This document shows positions 26,795 through 35,621 of a stretch of 46,985 nt of DNA, piece by piece. How positions within the stretch are numbered: position 1 is the stretch's first letter; each line of letters opens with the position of its first letter. The position numbers and the translations under genes were made by a program. Below the pieces are notes generated by a model. That model saw only the letters and a program-made list of their open reading frames with translations, made no database searches and was not told where the DNA came from. This DNA is from UBA3537 sp965657165. GTDB lineage: Bacteria > Bacteroidota > Bacteroidia > Flavobacteriales > Flavobacteriaceae. Where the stretch lies: positions 1 through 46,985 of the forward strand of contig CBFHNG010000005.1 in assembly GCA_965657165.1 (NCBI GenBank), given 5' to 3'.

Positions 26795-27645
26795 GATTTT
26801 ACATTGTCATACCTGCTCACAATGAAGAAGCATTTATAGAAAATTGCTTGATGTCCCTAGCTGAGCAATCGTTACTTCCAAAAAAAATTATTGTTGTAGA
26901 CGATAATTCTACAGATAAAACTCCAAAAATTATAGAAAGGTTAAAAAAAAAATATGCATTTATTGATCGCGTTCAACACCAATCCTCTAACAAACATTTA
27001 CCTGGCGAAAAAATCATCACTGCATTTTACAAAGGATATGAGCAATTGGATCAAGACTATGATGTAGTTTGTAAATTTGATGCTGATTTAGTTTTTCCAA
27101 AAAATTATTTAGAAACCATAGCAGAACATTACAAAAACGATCCAAAACTTGGGCTCGTTGCTGGCCATTGCTACATTGAAAAAAACGGGAAGTGGGTTTT
27201 GGAAAATTTAACCTCAAATGAGCATATAAGAGGGCCTTTGAAAGCTTACAGAAAAGCATGTTTTATGGCCATTGGCGGCTTACAAAAGTCCATGGGTTGG
27301 GACACCATCGATGAACTTGTAGCACTTTATAATGGCTGGTCTTTTAAAACAGACGATTCCCTTCATGTAAAGCATTTGAAACCTACAGGCTCTACCTACA
27401 ATAGAAGTGCAAAATATTATCAAGGAATGGCGCTTTATAAAATGAGAAATGGATTTGTATTAGCGTTTTTATCGGCTTTAAAACTTTCATATAAGAAAAG
27501 AAAAATTCGCCTTTTTTTAGATTATTTGATGGGGTACTTCAAAGCATGGAAAACCAATGTTCCTTTTATTGTATCAGAAAAAGAAGGGGCGTTTATAAGA
27601 GCATACCGCTGGCGAAAAATCAAAGCGTTAATCTCTCCTTTTTAG
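26791..27645 (+). CDS. Family 2 glycosyltransferase
   Basis: A GT-A glycosyltransferase of 284 residues with no predicted signal. The N-terminal fold begins FYIVIPAHNEEAFIENCLMS, followed by IIVVDDNSTDKT (nucleotide-sugar binding, Asp37-Asp38) and the DxD metal motif DADLVF (97-99). A short, basic C-terminus (LSYKKRKIRLFLDYLMGYF) may touch the membrane. The start is GTG overlapping the preceding stop. It probably transfers a sugar in cell-surface polysaccharide or glycolipid synthesis. Its 3' end overlaps ilvE on the other strand by four bases. Confidence 0.9.
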   Translation: MRFYIVIPAHNEEAFIENCLMSLAEQSLLPKKIIVVDDNSTDKTPKIIERLKKKYAFIDRVQHQSSNKHLPGEKIITAFYKGYEQLDQDYDVVCKFDADLVFPKNYLETIAEHYKNDPKLGLVAGHCYIEKNGKWVLENLTSNEHIRGPLKAYRKACFMAIGGLQKSMGWDTIDELVALYNGWSFKTDDSLHVKHLKPTGSTYNRSAKYYQGMALYKMRNGFVLAFLSALKLSYKKRKIRLFLDYLMGYFKAWKTNVPFIVSEKEGAFIRAYRWRKIKALISPF

Positions 27646-28700
27646 ATTTTAATCTTACACATCCAGTTTAGATCATCAGGAATTTCACCTGTACGAACAC
27701 CATTTATTGTCTCCAAAACCATTTGCCCTACTGGACTTTCATTGGAAACATGAATATCTTCGTCTTTGTAACCAATCTCTTGAATCATTGCAATTCCAAC
27801 AGCAGTACCTGTTCCAAAGGCTTCTTCTAATGTCCCATCTTTAGAAGCTTCAATGATTTCGTCAATAGAAATTGGTCTTTCTGTAACCTCATATCCTTTG
27901 TGTTGTAATAGTTCAATAACACTCATTCTTGTAATTCCTGCCAGTATAGATCCGTCCAAGTTTGGAGTAATGATTTTACCATTGATTTTAAAAAAAATAT
28001 TCATAGTGCCAACTTCTTGAATACTTTTGAAGTTGTGAGCATCTAACCATAAAACTTGGTCATATCCTTTTGCTTTTGCATGTTCGGTTGGTAAAATTGC
28101 TGCTGCATAATTGCCTGCTGCCTTTGCTTCACCTGTACCACCATGTGCCGCACGAATATAATTGGTTTCAGCGTATAATCGAACTCTTTTTGTGTAAATT
28201 GGATTGGATGGAGAAGCCATAATAATAAACTTATACTGTGTTGCTGCTCTCATTCCAATAAATGCTTCATCGGCATACATAAAAGGACGTAAATACAATG
28301 CACTGCCTTGTTGTGGTGGAATCCAATTTTTGTCTAAACCCACCAAAACCTTTAGAGCTTCAACAAATAGTTGTTCAGGAAATTCAGGCATACCTAACCG
28401 ACGTGCACTAAAATTTAAACGTTTTGCATTTTGTTCTGGTCGAAACAACATTGGAGTTCCATTGGCATCAATTGTTGCTTTCATCCCTTCAAAAATAGCT
28501 TGACCGTAATGTAATGCCATAGCAGCAGGATGAGTAGGCAATGCCCCCATTGGAACTATTTTTGGAGTTTGCCAGGCTTCATTTTCATAGGTACACAGAA
28601 ACATATGGTCAGTAAAGGTTCTCCCTAGGGGAATGTCATTAAAATCTAAATCTTTAGCCTTAGATTCTTTAACTTTTTCAATGTGAATTTGGGTGCTCAT
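27642..28700 (-). CDS. ilvE: Branched-chain amino acid aminotransferase
   Basis: The 352-residue fold-type IV PLP enzyme has the PLP lysine at Lys193 (GEAKAAGNYAAAI) and the typical QVLWLDAHNFKSIQEVGTMNIFF and LDGSILAGITRMSVIELL segments. It transfers amino groups between glutamate and the branched-chain 2-oxo acids in Ile, Leu and Val metabolism. It lies 15 bases downstream of an enoyl-CoA hydratase gene, a plausible pairing with branched-chain acid breakdown. Confidence 0.95.
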   Translation of the reverse strand: MSTQIHIEKVKESKAKDLDFNDIPLGRTFTDHMFLCTYENEAWQTPKIVPMGALPTHPAAMALHYGQAIFEGMKATIDANGTPMLFRPEQNAKRLNFSARRLGMPEFPEQLFVEALKVLVGLDKNWIPPQQGSALYLRPFMYADEAFIGMRAATQYKFIIMASPSNPIYTKRVRLYAETNYIRAAHGGTGEAKAAGNYAAAILPTEHAKAKGYDQVLWLDAHNFKSIQEVGTMNIFFKINGKIITPNLDGSILAGITRMSVIELLQHKGYEVTERPISIDEIIEASKDGTLEEAFGTGTAVGIAMIQEIGYKDEDIHVSNESPVGQMVLETINGVRTGEIPDDLNWMCKIKI

Positions 28701-28715
28701 TATTTGAATTAAAAT

Positions 28716-29477
28716 TTATGCTTTTATGAATTTTTTCAACTGGGTTTTGGTAAATTGGCTTAATATCAAGCGACCACTAATTTCCGCACGTTGTGCCAAC
28801 AAATCATCCCAATGATTTGATTCCTCCCATTGAATTTTTTTAAATTCTGCTAAAGCCTCTGGGTTATATTTTGCGAGTTGGTTGGCTACGGAAGAAACAT
28901 GTTTATTCAAATTGTCATTAGTTTCAAAAACATTTGCATAAAGCCCTTTTTCTCGAGCCCATTTTGCAGAAAAAAATGTTTGTGGGTGAAGTGTCAACTG
29001 AGATACAGCAGAAAGACCTAATTTTCTTTTTAGTGCAGGTTCAATAACAAATGGGCCAATTCCAATATTCAATTCACTAAGCTTGATAGAAGCGTATTCA
29101 CTCGCAAAGCATAGATCAACAGCTGCAGCCAAACCAACTCCTCCTCCAACGGCCTTTCCTTGTACACTTCCTATCACAATTTTTGGATTTTTCCGCAAAG
29201 CGTTAATCACATTAGCAAATCCCATAAAAAATGTTTTACCTTCTTCTATTGTAGAAATTGCTGCCAAATCATCAAAACTAGCTCCTGCACAAAACGTACG
29301 ATCGCCACCACTTTTTAAAACCAAAACATTGATATCATTGTCTGTTCCTGCGTTGTCAATCACAGCACATAGTTCTATTAACATATTTGATGGTAATGCA
29401 TTATGTGATGGATTGTAAAATTCGATGTATCCTACACCATCGATTTTGGTAAATTTTACATAAGAATCTTTAGGCAT
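28716..29477 (-). CDS. Enoyl-CoA hydratase/isomerase family protein
   Basis: A crotonase-fold protein of 253 residues. The oxyanion-hole segments are CAGASFDDLA and GKAVGGGVGLAAAVDLCFASEYA, followed by IKLSELNIGIGPF. The catalytic-Glu region around SELNIGIGP is retained in part, although the second acidic residue of the classical hydratase pair is not obvious. Members hydrate or isomerise acyl-CoA thioesters. The gene directly precedes ilvE, which suggests a role in branched-chain amino acid or fatty acid breakdown, but the specific substrate is unknown. It is separated from the GSCFA gene by about 90 bases containing no recognised element. Confidence 0.9.
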   Translation of the reverse strand: MPKDSYVKFTKIDGVGYIEFYNPSHNALPSNMLIELCAVIDNAGTDNDINVLVLKSGGDRTFCAGASFDDLAAISTIEEGKTFFMGFANVINALRKNPKIVIGSVQGKAVGGGVGLAAAVDLCFASEYASIKLSELNIGIGPFVIEPALKRKLGLSAVSQLTLHPQTFFSAKWAREKGLYANVFETNDNLNKHVSSVANQLAKYNPEALAEFKKIQWEESNHWDDLLAQRAEISGRLILSQFTKTQLKKFIKA

Positions 29478-29569
29478 TGCTTGTTTGTTTTGTTTAGCTA
29501 ATATACTTCAATTTTGGGAAATGGCCTCTAAAAGTAAACAAAGCAGAAATTGGCTATTGAATATAAAAA

Positions 29570-30517
29570 TTAGAATTTGAGCTGTGGAAATTCTCTTTTT
29601 AAACTATCTATTTCAGAATCAATAGACTTCAAAAAATTTTGATGGGCTTCGCTATTGGGGTTCATTGGTTTGTGTTGCAGTCCATTTTGAATACGTTTGA
29701 TGATTTTAAGTGTATCCATAAGCCTTGAATCAATCCAAACAGACTTGAATTTCTCCCAAATAAAATCAATTGCTTGGGCGCTTGGGTGAATCATGTCGGA
29801 TGTATAAAATCTATAGTCTCGAAGTTCATCCATCATAATCTCATATGAGGGAAAATAATGCGTCAAATCTGAGGAATTTACCACTTTATGAATCGCAGAA
29901 ATCAAATGGGCTTTGCTTTGAGTATTTTCAATATAGCCATCTTTGAGATGCCGCACAGGAGACAAGGTAAAAATCACCTCAGCTTTGGGATTGAAAGCAT
30001 GAATTAAATCTTTTATTTTGTTTAAAATATCGGTAATTTCTTCAACTGAAAACAACACTTTTTCAAACTGCGTTGAGGGTAATTTATGACAATTGGCAAC
30101 ATAATTTTGAGATTCAATATGGCGATAGCTCCATGCTGTTCCAAGAGTAATAATAAAATGAGAAGTTGTTTTGAAACGAGAATTGCAATCTTCAGTTTGT
30201 GAAATTAGTTGATCTAAAAATAGTGTTTTTGAACTGTTGTTTAATTGAGAATGAGCGTTGAAACTTTTCCATTGTTCGTCAGCAAAAAAGACCGCATTTT
30301 CATCTATTTTATTTTCAGATACATTTCTCAAGAATGTTAAAATCGCTTGAGGATGGAATAAAATTCCAAAAGGATTACATAGAGTTTGAAATTTATAAAA
30401 ATCTAATTTTTCAGAAATATGTTCTGTAAAACATGACCCAAGCAAAACTATTTTGGCACCAAAATCAATAGTGCTACCGTTGATTGGGTTTAATGGAACT
30501 TCGGTTTGAAATTTCAA
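29570..30517 (-). CDS. GSCFA-domain protein
   Basis: The 315-residue protein is named for the motif seen here as LLGSCFTEHISEKLDFYKF near the N-terminus. It also has NPFGILFHP, FIITLGTAWSYRH and VIFTLSPVRHLKDGYIENTQSKAHL, the regularly spaced conserved blocks of the family. The arrangement (GSCF, then Gly-Thr-Ala-Trp, then SPVRH and DMIHPS) resembles SGNH/GDSL hydrolases, so acyl-ester hydrolysis or transfer is likely, but no GSCFA reaction is established that I know of. It starts three bases after the alaS stop and is cotranscribed with it. Confidence 0.9.
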   Translation of the reverse strand: MKFQTEVPLNPINGSTIDFGAKIVLLGSCFTEHISEKLDFYKFQTLCNPFGILFHPQAILTFLRNVSENKIDENAVFFADEQWKSFNAHSQLNNSSKTLFLDQLISQTEDCNSRFKTTSHFIITLGTAWSYRHIESQNYVANCHKLPSTQFEKVLFSVEEITDILNKIKDLIHAFNPKAEVIFTLSPVRHLKDGYIENTQSKAHLISAIHKVVNSSDLTHYFPSYEIMMDELRDYRFYTSDMIHPSAQAIDFIWEKFKSVWIDSRLMDTLKIIKRIQNGLQHKPMNPNSEAHQNFLKSIDSEIDSLKREFPQLKF

Positions 30518-30520
30518 AAC

Positions 30521-33133
30521 TTAAGATATAAGGTCAACAACTTGCGCTAGAGCCTCAGTAATACCTGCAGGGTTTTTCCCTCCAGCGGTGGCAAAAAATG
30601 GTTGCCCACCGCCACCACCTTGAATATAACTCCCAAGAGTGCGTACAATGGCACCAGCATTTAAATTTTTTGAAGCAACAAGCGCTTTTGACACATAACA
30701 CGATAGTAATGCTTTACCATTTTGTTCTGAGGCAAAGACCAAAACTACATTATCTAGTTTTTGTCCAATTTCAAAGGAAATATCTTTCATGCCATTGGCA
30801 TCTAAATCAAGTTGTTTTGCTAAAAAATTTATTCCATTGGTGGATTGAATTTCTGTTAACAATTGTGATTTTATGCTATTGGCCTTTTCTTTTAAAAGCT
30901 GTTCGATTTGTTTCTTAAGCTGAATATTTTCAGATTTCAAATTTAGTACTGCTTTGACAGGGTCAACAGTATTATTCAACGCGCTTTTGATCAATTTAAA
31001 ATGCTGATTATTTTCTTTGAAAAAATCTTTTACAGCTTCATTTGTAATGGCTTCAATTCTACGAATACCGGAGGCTACAGCACTTTCTGAGGTGATTTTA
31101 AAATGCCATATATCTGCCGTATTTTTTACATGAGTCCCTCCACACAATTCTATAGAATTTCCAAAACGAACGGTACGAACAACATCACCATATTTTTCAC
31201 CAAATAGTGCTATTGCTCCATCTTCAATGGCTTGTGTTATTGGGATTGCTCGTTGTTCTTCAAATTTTAAGCGACCAGCAATTCTTGAATTCACATAGCT
31301 TTCAACTTCTTGAAGTTCTTCGTCAGTCATTTTAGAGAAATGAGAAAAGTCAAAGCGTAAATAATCTGAATGTACTGCACTCCCTTTTTGCTCCACATGA
31401 GTTCCCAAAATTTCACGCAATGCTTGGTGCAACAAATGCGTTGCTGTATGATTACATTCTGTTTTAAACCTCTTATCAACCTCAACACTTGCTAGAAAAG
31501 AGTCTGTAAGATTTTTAGGCAACTCTCTTGTAATATGAACGGTAACATTATTTTCTTTTTTAGTATTCAGAATATAAATCTTATCACCATTTGATGTTTC
31601 CAAATACCCTTTATCTCCGACTTGTCCACCACCCTCAGCATAAAATGGTGTAAGGTTAAACACGAGTTGATATTGTGTGCCATGTTTTGAGGACACCTCT
31701 TTTCGATAGCGGACAATCTTAACTTTTGTTTGAAGACTGTCATATCCAATAAATTCTTGCTCATCATCTTCGCGAAGAACGGTCCAATCTTCAGTGGAAA
31801 CTTCACGAGCAGCTCGCGACCTACTTTTTTGTTTTTCAAGCTGAACCTGAAATCCAGCTTTATCCAGTTGCATGTTTTTTTCCTGAAGAATAAGTGCTGT
31901 CAAATCAACAGGGAAGCCATAGGTGTCATACAATTCAAAAGCTTTATCCCCAGAAATTGTATCGCCTTGAGTTGTATTAATAATGCGTTCGAGCAGAATG
32001 AGACCTTGATCCAAAGTTTTTAGGAATGATGCTTCTTCTTCTCTAACTACATTTTGAATCAATTGCTTTTGAGTTTTTAGTTCCGGAAATGTTGTTGCCA
32101 TTTTCTTAACCAAAACATTAACAAGACGATACATAAAAGGTTCTTTTTGGTCTAAAAAAGTAAACCCATAACGTACTGCACGTCTTAAAATGCGTCGGAT
32201 AACATAGCCTGCACCATTATTGCTAGGCAACTGCCCATCTGCGATTGAAAAGGCTACTGTACGAATGTGATCTGAAATCACACGAATAGCAATATCGTGA
32301 TTTTCATTTTTACCATAATCCTTTCCAGAAATTGCTTCAATCTCTCGAATAATTGGAGTAAAAACGTCCGTATCGTAATTGGACTTAACTCCTTGAAGTA
32401 CCATACATAAACGCTCGAAGCCCATTCCAGTGTCAACATGTTTTTGTGGTAAAGGTTCTAAGGAACCATCAGCTTTTCGGTTGTATTCCATAAAAACTAA
32501 GTTCCATATTTCGACCACATGAGGATGATCTTTGTTTACCAATTCACGTCCAGGGATCTTAGCTTTTTCTTCCTCGCTTCTAAGGTCTACATGAATTTCA
32601 CTAGACGGGCCACAAGGTCCTTGATCGCCCATCTCCCAAAAATTATCTTTCTTATTGCCTTTCAAAATACGATCCTCAGCAACAATATTTTTCCAAATTG
32701 AAAATGCTTCAGTATCCATTTCTGTTTTATCATTTTTATCACCCTCAAAAACAGTTACATACAGAATGTTTTTATCTATTTTGAAAACTTCTGTAAGCAA
32801 TTCCCAAGCCCATTCTATGGCTTCATTTTTAAAATAATCTCCAAAACTCCAATTGCCCAACATCTCAAAAAGGGTATGATGGTAGGTATCATAACCTACT
32901 TCTTCCAAATCGTTATGTTTTCCAGAAACTCTCAAGCATTTTTGTGTGTCGGCAATACGATTGCTTGGTGGCTGACCGTTGCCCATAAAATATTCTTTGA
33001 ATGGTGCCATTCCAGAATTGACAAACATCAAGGTTGGATCGTCTTTTACCACCATTGGAGCAGAAGGTACAATGGTATGTTTCTTGTTTTCAAAAAACTT
33101 TAGAAAATTGGCTCTTATGTCTTGAGATTTCAT
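30521..33133 (-). CDS. alaS: Alanyl-tRNA synthetase
   Basis: The chosen start gives 870 residues (MKSQDIRANFLKFFENKKH). An in-frame extension reaches 33235, but the extra 34 residues match nothing in AlaS, so ATG at 33133 is preferred. The class II catalytic core includes FVNSGMAPFKEYFMG and GPCGPSSEIHVD. The editing domain has CNHTATHLLHQALREILG and FGNSIELCGGTHVKNTADIWHF, with the zinc ligands. The C-terminal DHHA1 domain ends with ASKNLNAGAIVRTLG and the GGGGGQPFFATAGGKN motif. It charges tRNA-Ala and clears mischarged Ser/Gly. GSCFA follows three bases later. Confidence 0.98.
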   Translation of the reverse strand: MKSQDIRANFLKFFENKKHTIVPSAPMVVKDDPTLMFVNSGMAPFKEYFMGNGQPPSNRIADTQKCLRVSGKHNDLEEVGYDTYHHTLFEMLGNWSFGDYFKNEAIEWAWELLTEVFKIDKNILYVTVFEGDKNDKTEMDTEAFSIWKNIVAEDRILKGNKKDNFWEMGDQGPCGPSSEIHVDLRSEEEKAKIPGRELVNKDHPHVVEIWNLVFMEYNRKADGSLEPLPQKHVDTGMGFERLCMVLQGVKSNYDTDVFTPIIREIEAISGKDYGKNENHDIAIRVISDHIRTVAFSIADGQLPSNNGAGYVIRRILRRAVRYGFTFLDQKEPFMYRLVNVLVKKMATTFPELKTQKQLIQNVVREEEASFLKTLDQGLILLERIINTTQGDTISGDKAFELYDTYGFPVDLTALILQEKNMQLDKAGFQVQLEKQKSRSRAAREVSTEDWTVLREDDEQEFIGYDSLQTKVKIVRYRKEVSSKHGTQYQLVFNLTPFYAEGGGQVGDKGYLETSNGDKIYILNTKKENNVTVHITRELPKNLTDSFLASVEVDKRFKTECNHTATHLLHQALREILGTHVEQKGSAVHSDYLRFDFSHFSKMTDEELQEVESYVNSRIAGRLKFEEQRAIPITQAIEDGAIALFGEKYGDVVRTVRFGNSIELCGGTHVKNTADIWHFKITSESAVASGIRRIEAITNEAVKDFFKENNQHFKLIKSALNNTVDPVKAVLNLKSENIQLKKQIEQLLKEKANSIKSQLLTEIQSTNGINFLAKQLDLDANGMKDISFEIGQKLDNVVLVFASEQNGKALLSCYVSKALVASKNLNAGAIVRTLGSYIQGGGGGQPFFATAGGKNPAGITEALAQVVDLIS

Positions 33134-33160
33134 GTAATGTGTTAACCTTTTTGAAATAAT

Positions 33161-33191
33161 TTGATTTTGCTTCAAAAACAAATTATATTTG
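33161..33191 (+). promoter_or_regulatory. Promoter of the M23 peptidase operon
   Basis: TTG at 33161-33163 is followed after 20 bases by TATATTTG (33184-33191), a perfect match to TAnnTTTG at correct spacing. The ATG at 33255 lies about 63 bases further on. The element overlaps the divergent alaS leader region. Confidence 0.65.
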
Positions 33192-33254
33192 TCCTTAGAT
33201 GAAGCGTGTGTTAAACGCAATAAAATTTCAAACAAAAATAGAACTTTTTAGGCA

Positions 33255-34226
33255 ATGTCTAACGTAAAATATTATTACGATCCTGAAACGCTTTCGTACA
33301 GAAAGATTACGAGCGATAAAAAGACAAAAGCAAAATTTGCGGTTGGGTTCATTTTTGCTTCAGCGCTTTTTGGTTTTTTTGCGGCTTTGATTGGGAGCTA
33401 TTATTTTGAATCTCCTCAAGAAAAATCTCTAAAGCGTGAACTTCAAAATATGGAATTTCAATATACTTTATTGCACCAAAAAATGAATGAAATTGAAAGT
33501 GTTTTGGGTAATATTGAAGATAGAGACAATACTATTTACAGGCTGTATTTTGAGGCCAATCCCATTCCAAGCTCTCAAAGAATGCAGGGTTTTGGAGGTG
33601 TAAATCGTTATAAAAAATTTGATGGCTTTGAAAACTCAGAATTAATTGCTGAAACCAATAAACGTATTGATATTCTTCAGAAACGTCTTGTGGTTCAGTC
33701 TAAATCATTAGATGAAATTACAGCATTGGCCAAAGACAAAGAAGCTTTCCTCGCCAAAATCCCTGCCATTCAACCCATTAAAAATGAAGATTTAACCCGA
33801 ATGGCATCTGGTTATGGTTATCGAACTGATCCATTTACAAAAATTAGAAAATTCCATTACGGAATGGATTTTACTGCACCTCGTGGAACGCCTGTTTATG
33901 CAAGTGGAGATGGTGTTGTAAAGCGCGCCGATTCTAGATCATCGGGGTACGGTAAGCATGTAAGAATCGATCATGGCTATGGCTATGTAAGTTTATATGC
34001 CCATTTACACAAATACAATGTTCGAAAAAACCAGCGTGTGAAGCGTGGTGACATCATTGGTTTTGTTGGGAGTACAGGGCGATCACAGGCACCTCATTTA
34101 CATTATGAAATTTTTAAAGATAAGAAGCGCATTAACCCTCTAAACTTCTATTACGGCAACCTTACTAGTGAAGAATTTAGCGAACTTTTGATCAAAGCCT
34201 CTATTGAAAACCAATCCTTAGATTAA
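33255..34226 (+). CDS. Membrane-anchored M23 (LytM-type) peptidase
   Basis: The 323-residue protein has a short cytoplasmic N-terminus, one membrane segment (about 27-49), a coiled-coil (about 55-165) and a C-terminal LytM domain. Zinc ligands and catalytic residues are His201 and Asp205 (HYGMDF), His250 (YAHLH) and His283 (HLHYE). M23 enzymes cut peptidoglycan cross-links; all key residues are retained, so it should be active. The coiled-coil plus LytM layout resembles envelope-associated endopeptidases of the cell-division/growth type. It heads the row with MerR, LemA and two TPM proteins. Confidence 0.93.
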   Translation: MSNVKYYYDPETLSYRKITSDKKTKAKFAVGFIFASALFGFFAALIGSYYFESPQEKSLKRELQNMEFQYTLLHQKMNEIESVLGNIEDRDNTIYRLYFEANPIPSSQRMQGFGGVNRYKKFDGFENSELIAETNKRIDILQKRLVVQSKSLDEITALAKDKEAFLAKIPAIQPIKNEDLTRMASGYGYRTDPFTKIRKFHYGMDFTAPRGTPVYASGDGVVKRADSRSSGYGKHVRIDHGYGYVSLYAHLHKYNVRKNQRVKRGDIIGFVGSTGRSQAPHLHYEIFKDKKRINPLNFYYGNLTSEEFSELLIKASIENQSLD

Positions 34227-34227
34227 G

Positions 34228-34557
34228 ATGCATGTCGATTTACCTAAAAAAATGTATTATACCATTGGAGAAGTGGCCAAAGCATTTGGTGTAAAAACTT
34301 CATTAATACGTTTTTGGGATGGGGAGTTTTCTATTTTAAAGCCAAAAAAAAACGCCAAAGGAAACAGACGATTTACCCCAGAAGACGTCAAAAACTTAAA
34401 ACTTATTTATCATTTGGTTAAAGAACAAGGCTACACTTTGGAGGGTGCAAAAACCTATTTGAAAGCACAAAAAGGAAAATCTTTGACTAATTTTGATATT
34501 ATTTGTAAATTGGAATCCATAAAACATCAATTAATAAAAATTAAATCTCAAATCTAA
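34228..34557 (+). CDS. MerR-family transcriptional regulator
   Basis: A short regulator of 109 residues with the MerR winged helix-turn-helix (YYTIGEVAKAFGVKTSLIRFWDGEF) and the following wing (KGNRRFTPEDVKNLKLIYHLV). It lacks a long C-terminal effector domain, so no ligand can be predicted. It begins one base after the M23 stop and may control its own operon. Confidence 0.93.
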   Translation: MHVDLPKKMYYTIGEVAKAFGVKTSLIRFWDGEFSILKPKKNAKGNRRFTPEDVKNLKLIYHLVKEQGYTLEGAKTYLKAQKGKSLTNFDIICKLESIKHQLIKIKSQI

Positions 34558-34568
34558 ATCTAAACATT

Positions 34569-35168
34569 ATGAAGAAATGGCTTATCCCCTTAATTATTGT
34601 AGCAGTAATCGGTTTTGGAGTTTATAATTGGGCCGTAGGGTTCAATAATACCGCCGTAGAACACGAAGCAAATGCAAAAACAGCATGGTCTAATGTTGAA
34701 AGCAGTTACCAGCGCAGAAATGACCTCATTGGAAATCTAGTAAGTACCGTAAAAGGTGCAGCAGACTTTGAAAAAAGCACCCTCACTCAAGTCATTGAAG
34801 CACGTGCTAAAGCCACCTCAACAACTATTGACCCAACAAACATAACACCTGAAAATTTAGAAGCATTTCAACAAGCTCAAAGTGGGCTAAGTGGTGCACT
34901 TTCTCGTCTTTTAGTTTCTGTAGAACGCTACCCAGAACTCAAAGCAAATCAGAACTTCTTGGATCTACAAAACCAATTGGAAGGTACAGAAAACCGCATC
35001 AATGTTGCAAGAGACCGCTATAACAAAGCTGTAAATACTTATGATATTTTCACCACAAAATTTCCTAATAAAATTTTAGCAGGTTGGTTTGGTTTTGGTG
35101 AAATGGCACGCTACAAGGCCGATCCTGGTGCCGAAAAAGCACCCGAGGTGGATTTTGACTTTGACTAA
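34569..35168 (+). CDS. LemA-family protein
   Basis: The 199-residue protein has one N-terminal membrane helix (about 4-22) and the LemA helical bundle (NAKTAWSNVESSYQRRNDLIGNLVSTVKG, NRINVARDRYNKAVNTYDIFTTKFPN). LemA proteins have the N-terminus outside and a coiled body inside or in the periplasm, and are commonly followed by TPM proteins as here. Their biochemical role is not established. It begins 11 bases after merR. Confidence 0.94.
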   Translation: MKKWLIPLIIVAVIGFGVYNWAVGFNNTAVEHEANAKTAWSNVESSYQRRNDLIGNLVSTVKGAADFEKSTLTQVIEARAKATSTTIDPTNITPENLEAFQQAQSGLSGALSRLLVSVERYPELKANQNFLDLQNQLEGTENRINVARDRYNKAVNTYDIFTTKFPNKILAGWFGFGEMARYKADPGAEKAPEVDFDFD

Positions 35169-35177
35169 TACGCATTT

Positions 35178-35621
35178 GTGAATTCTTTAGAAAATTTTCT
35201 TACAACAGACGAAGAACAAGAAATTGTTTCGGCTATCCGTATGGCTGAAAAAAATACTTCTGGTGAAATTCGTGTGCATTTAGAACACAGTACCTCAGAA
35301 GCTATTGATAGTCGAGCAAAATATGTTTTTCATGCCTTAAAAATGGACAATACTAAATTAGAAAATGGCGTACTGATTTATATTGCCATTGAAAACAAAA
35401 AATTTGGTATCTATGGTGATAAGGGAATTGATAGTAAAGTCGATAGTAATTTTTGGAATAAAACACGTGATGTCATGCAAAAGCATTTTGAAACTGGAGC
35501 ATTTAAAACAGGAATCGTAGAAGGTATAAAAAGTGCTAGTGAAGCTCTAGAAAAATTCTTCCCGTGGGAAACAAATGATAAAGATGAGTTGTCAAATGAA
35601 GTTTCAAAAGGCAAAGTATAG
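35178..35621 (+). CDS. TPM-domain protein (cytosolic/no signal)
   Basis: The 147-residue protein has the TPM domain (also called Repair_PSII or phosphatase-like): TTDEEQEIVSAIRMAEKNTSGEIRVHLEHS and NGVLIYIAIENKKFGIYGDKGID. No signal peptide is present. The start is GTG at 35178, ten bases after the lemA stop; the second TPM gene follows directly. The LemA-TPM-TPM arrangement is common in Bacteroidota, suggesting a joint role. Confidence 0.9.
   Translation: MNSLENFLTTDEEQEIVSAIRMAEKNTSGEIRVHLEHSTSEAIDSRAKYVFHALKMDNTKLENGVLIYIAIENKKFGIYGDKGIDSKVDSNFWNKTRDVMQKHFETGAFKTGIVEGIKSASEALEKFFPWETNDKDELSNEVSKGKV

Noticed and set aside
30598..30918. Plus-strand frame within alaS
   Set aside because: It is the shadow of the long, well-conserved AlaS frame on the minus strand.
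33134..33235. N-terminal extension of alaS
   Set aside because: The extra 34 residues do not resemble AlaS, and the catalytic core begins right at the ATG 33133.
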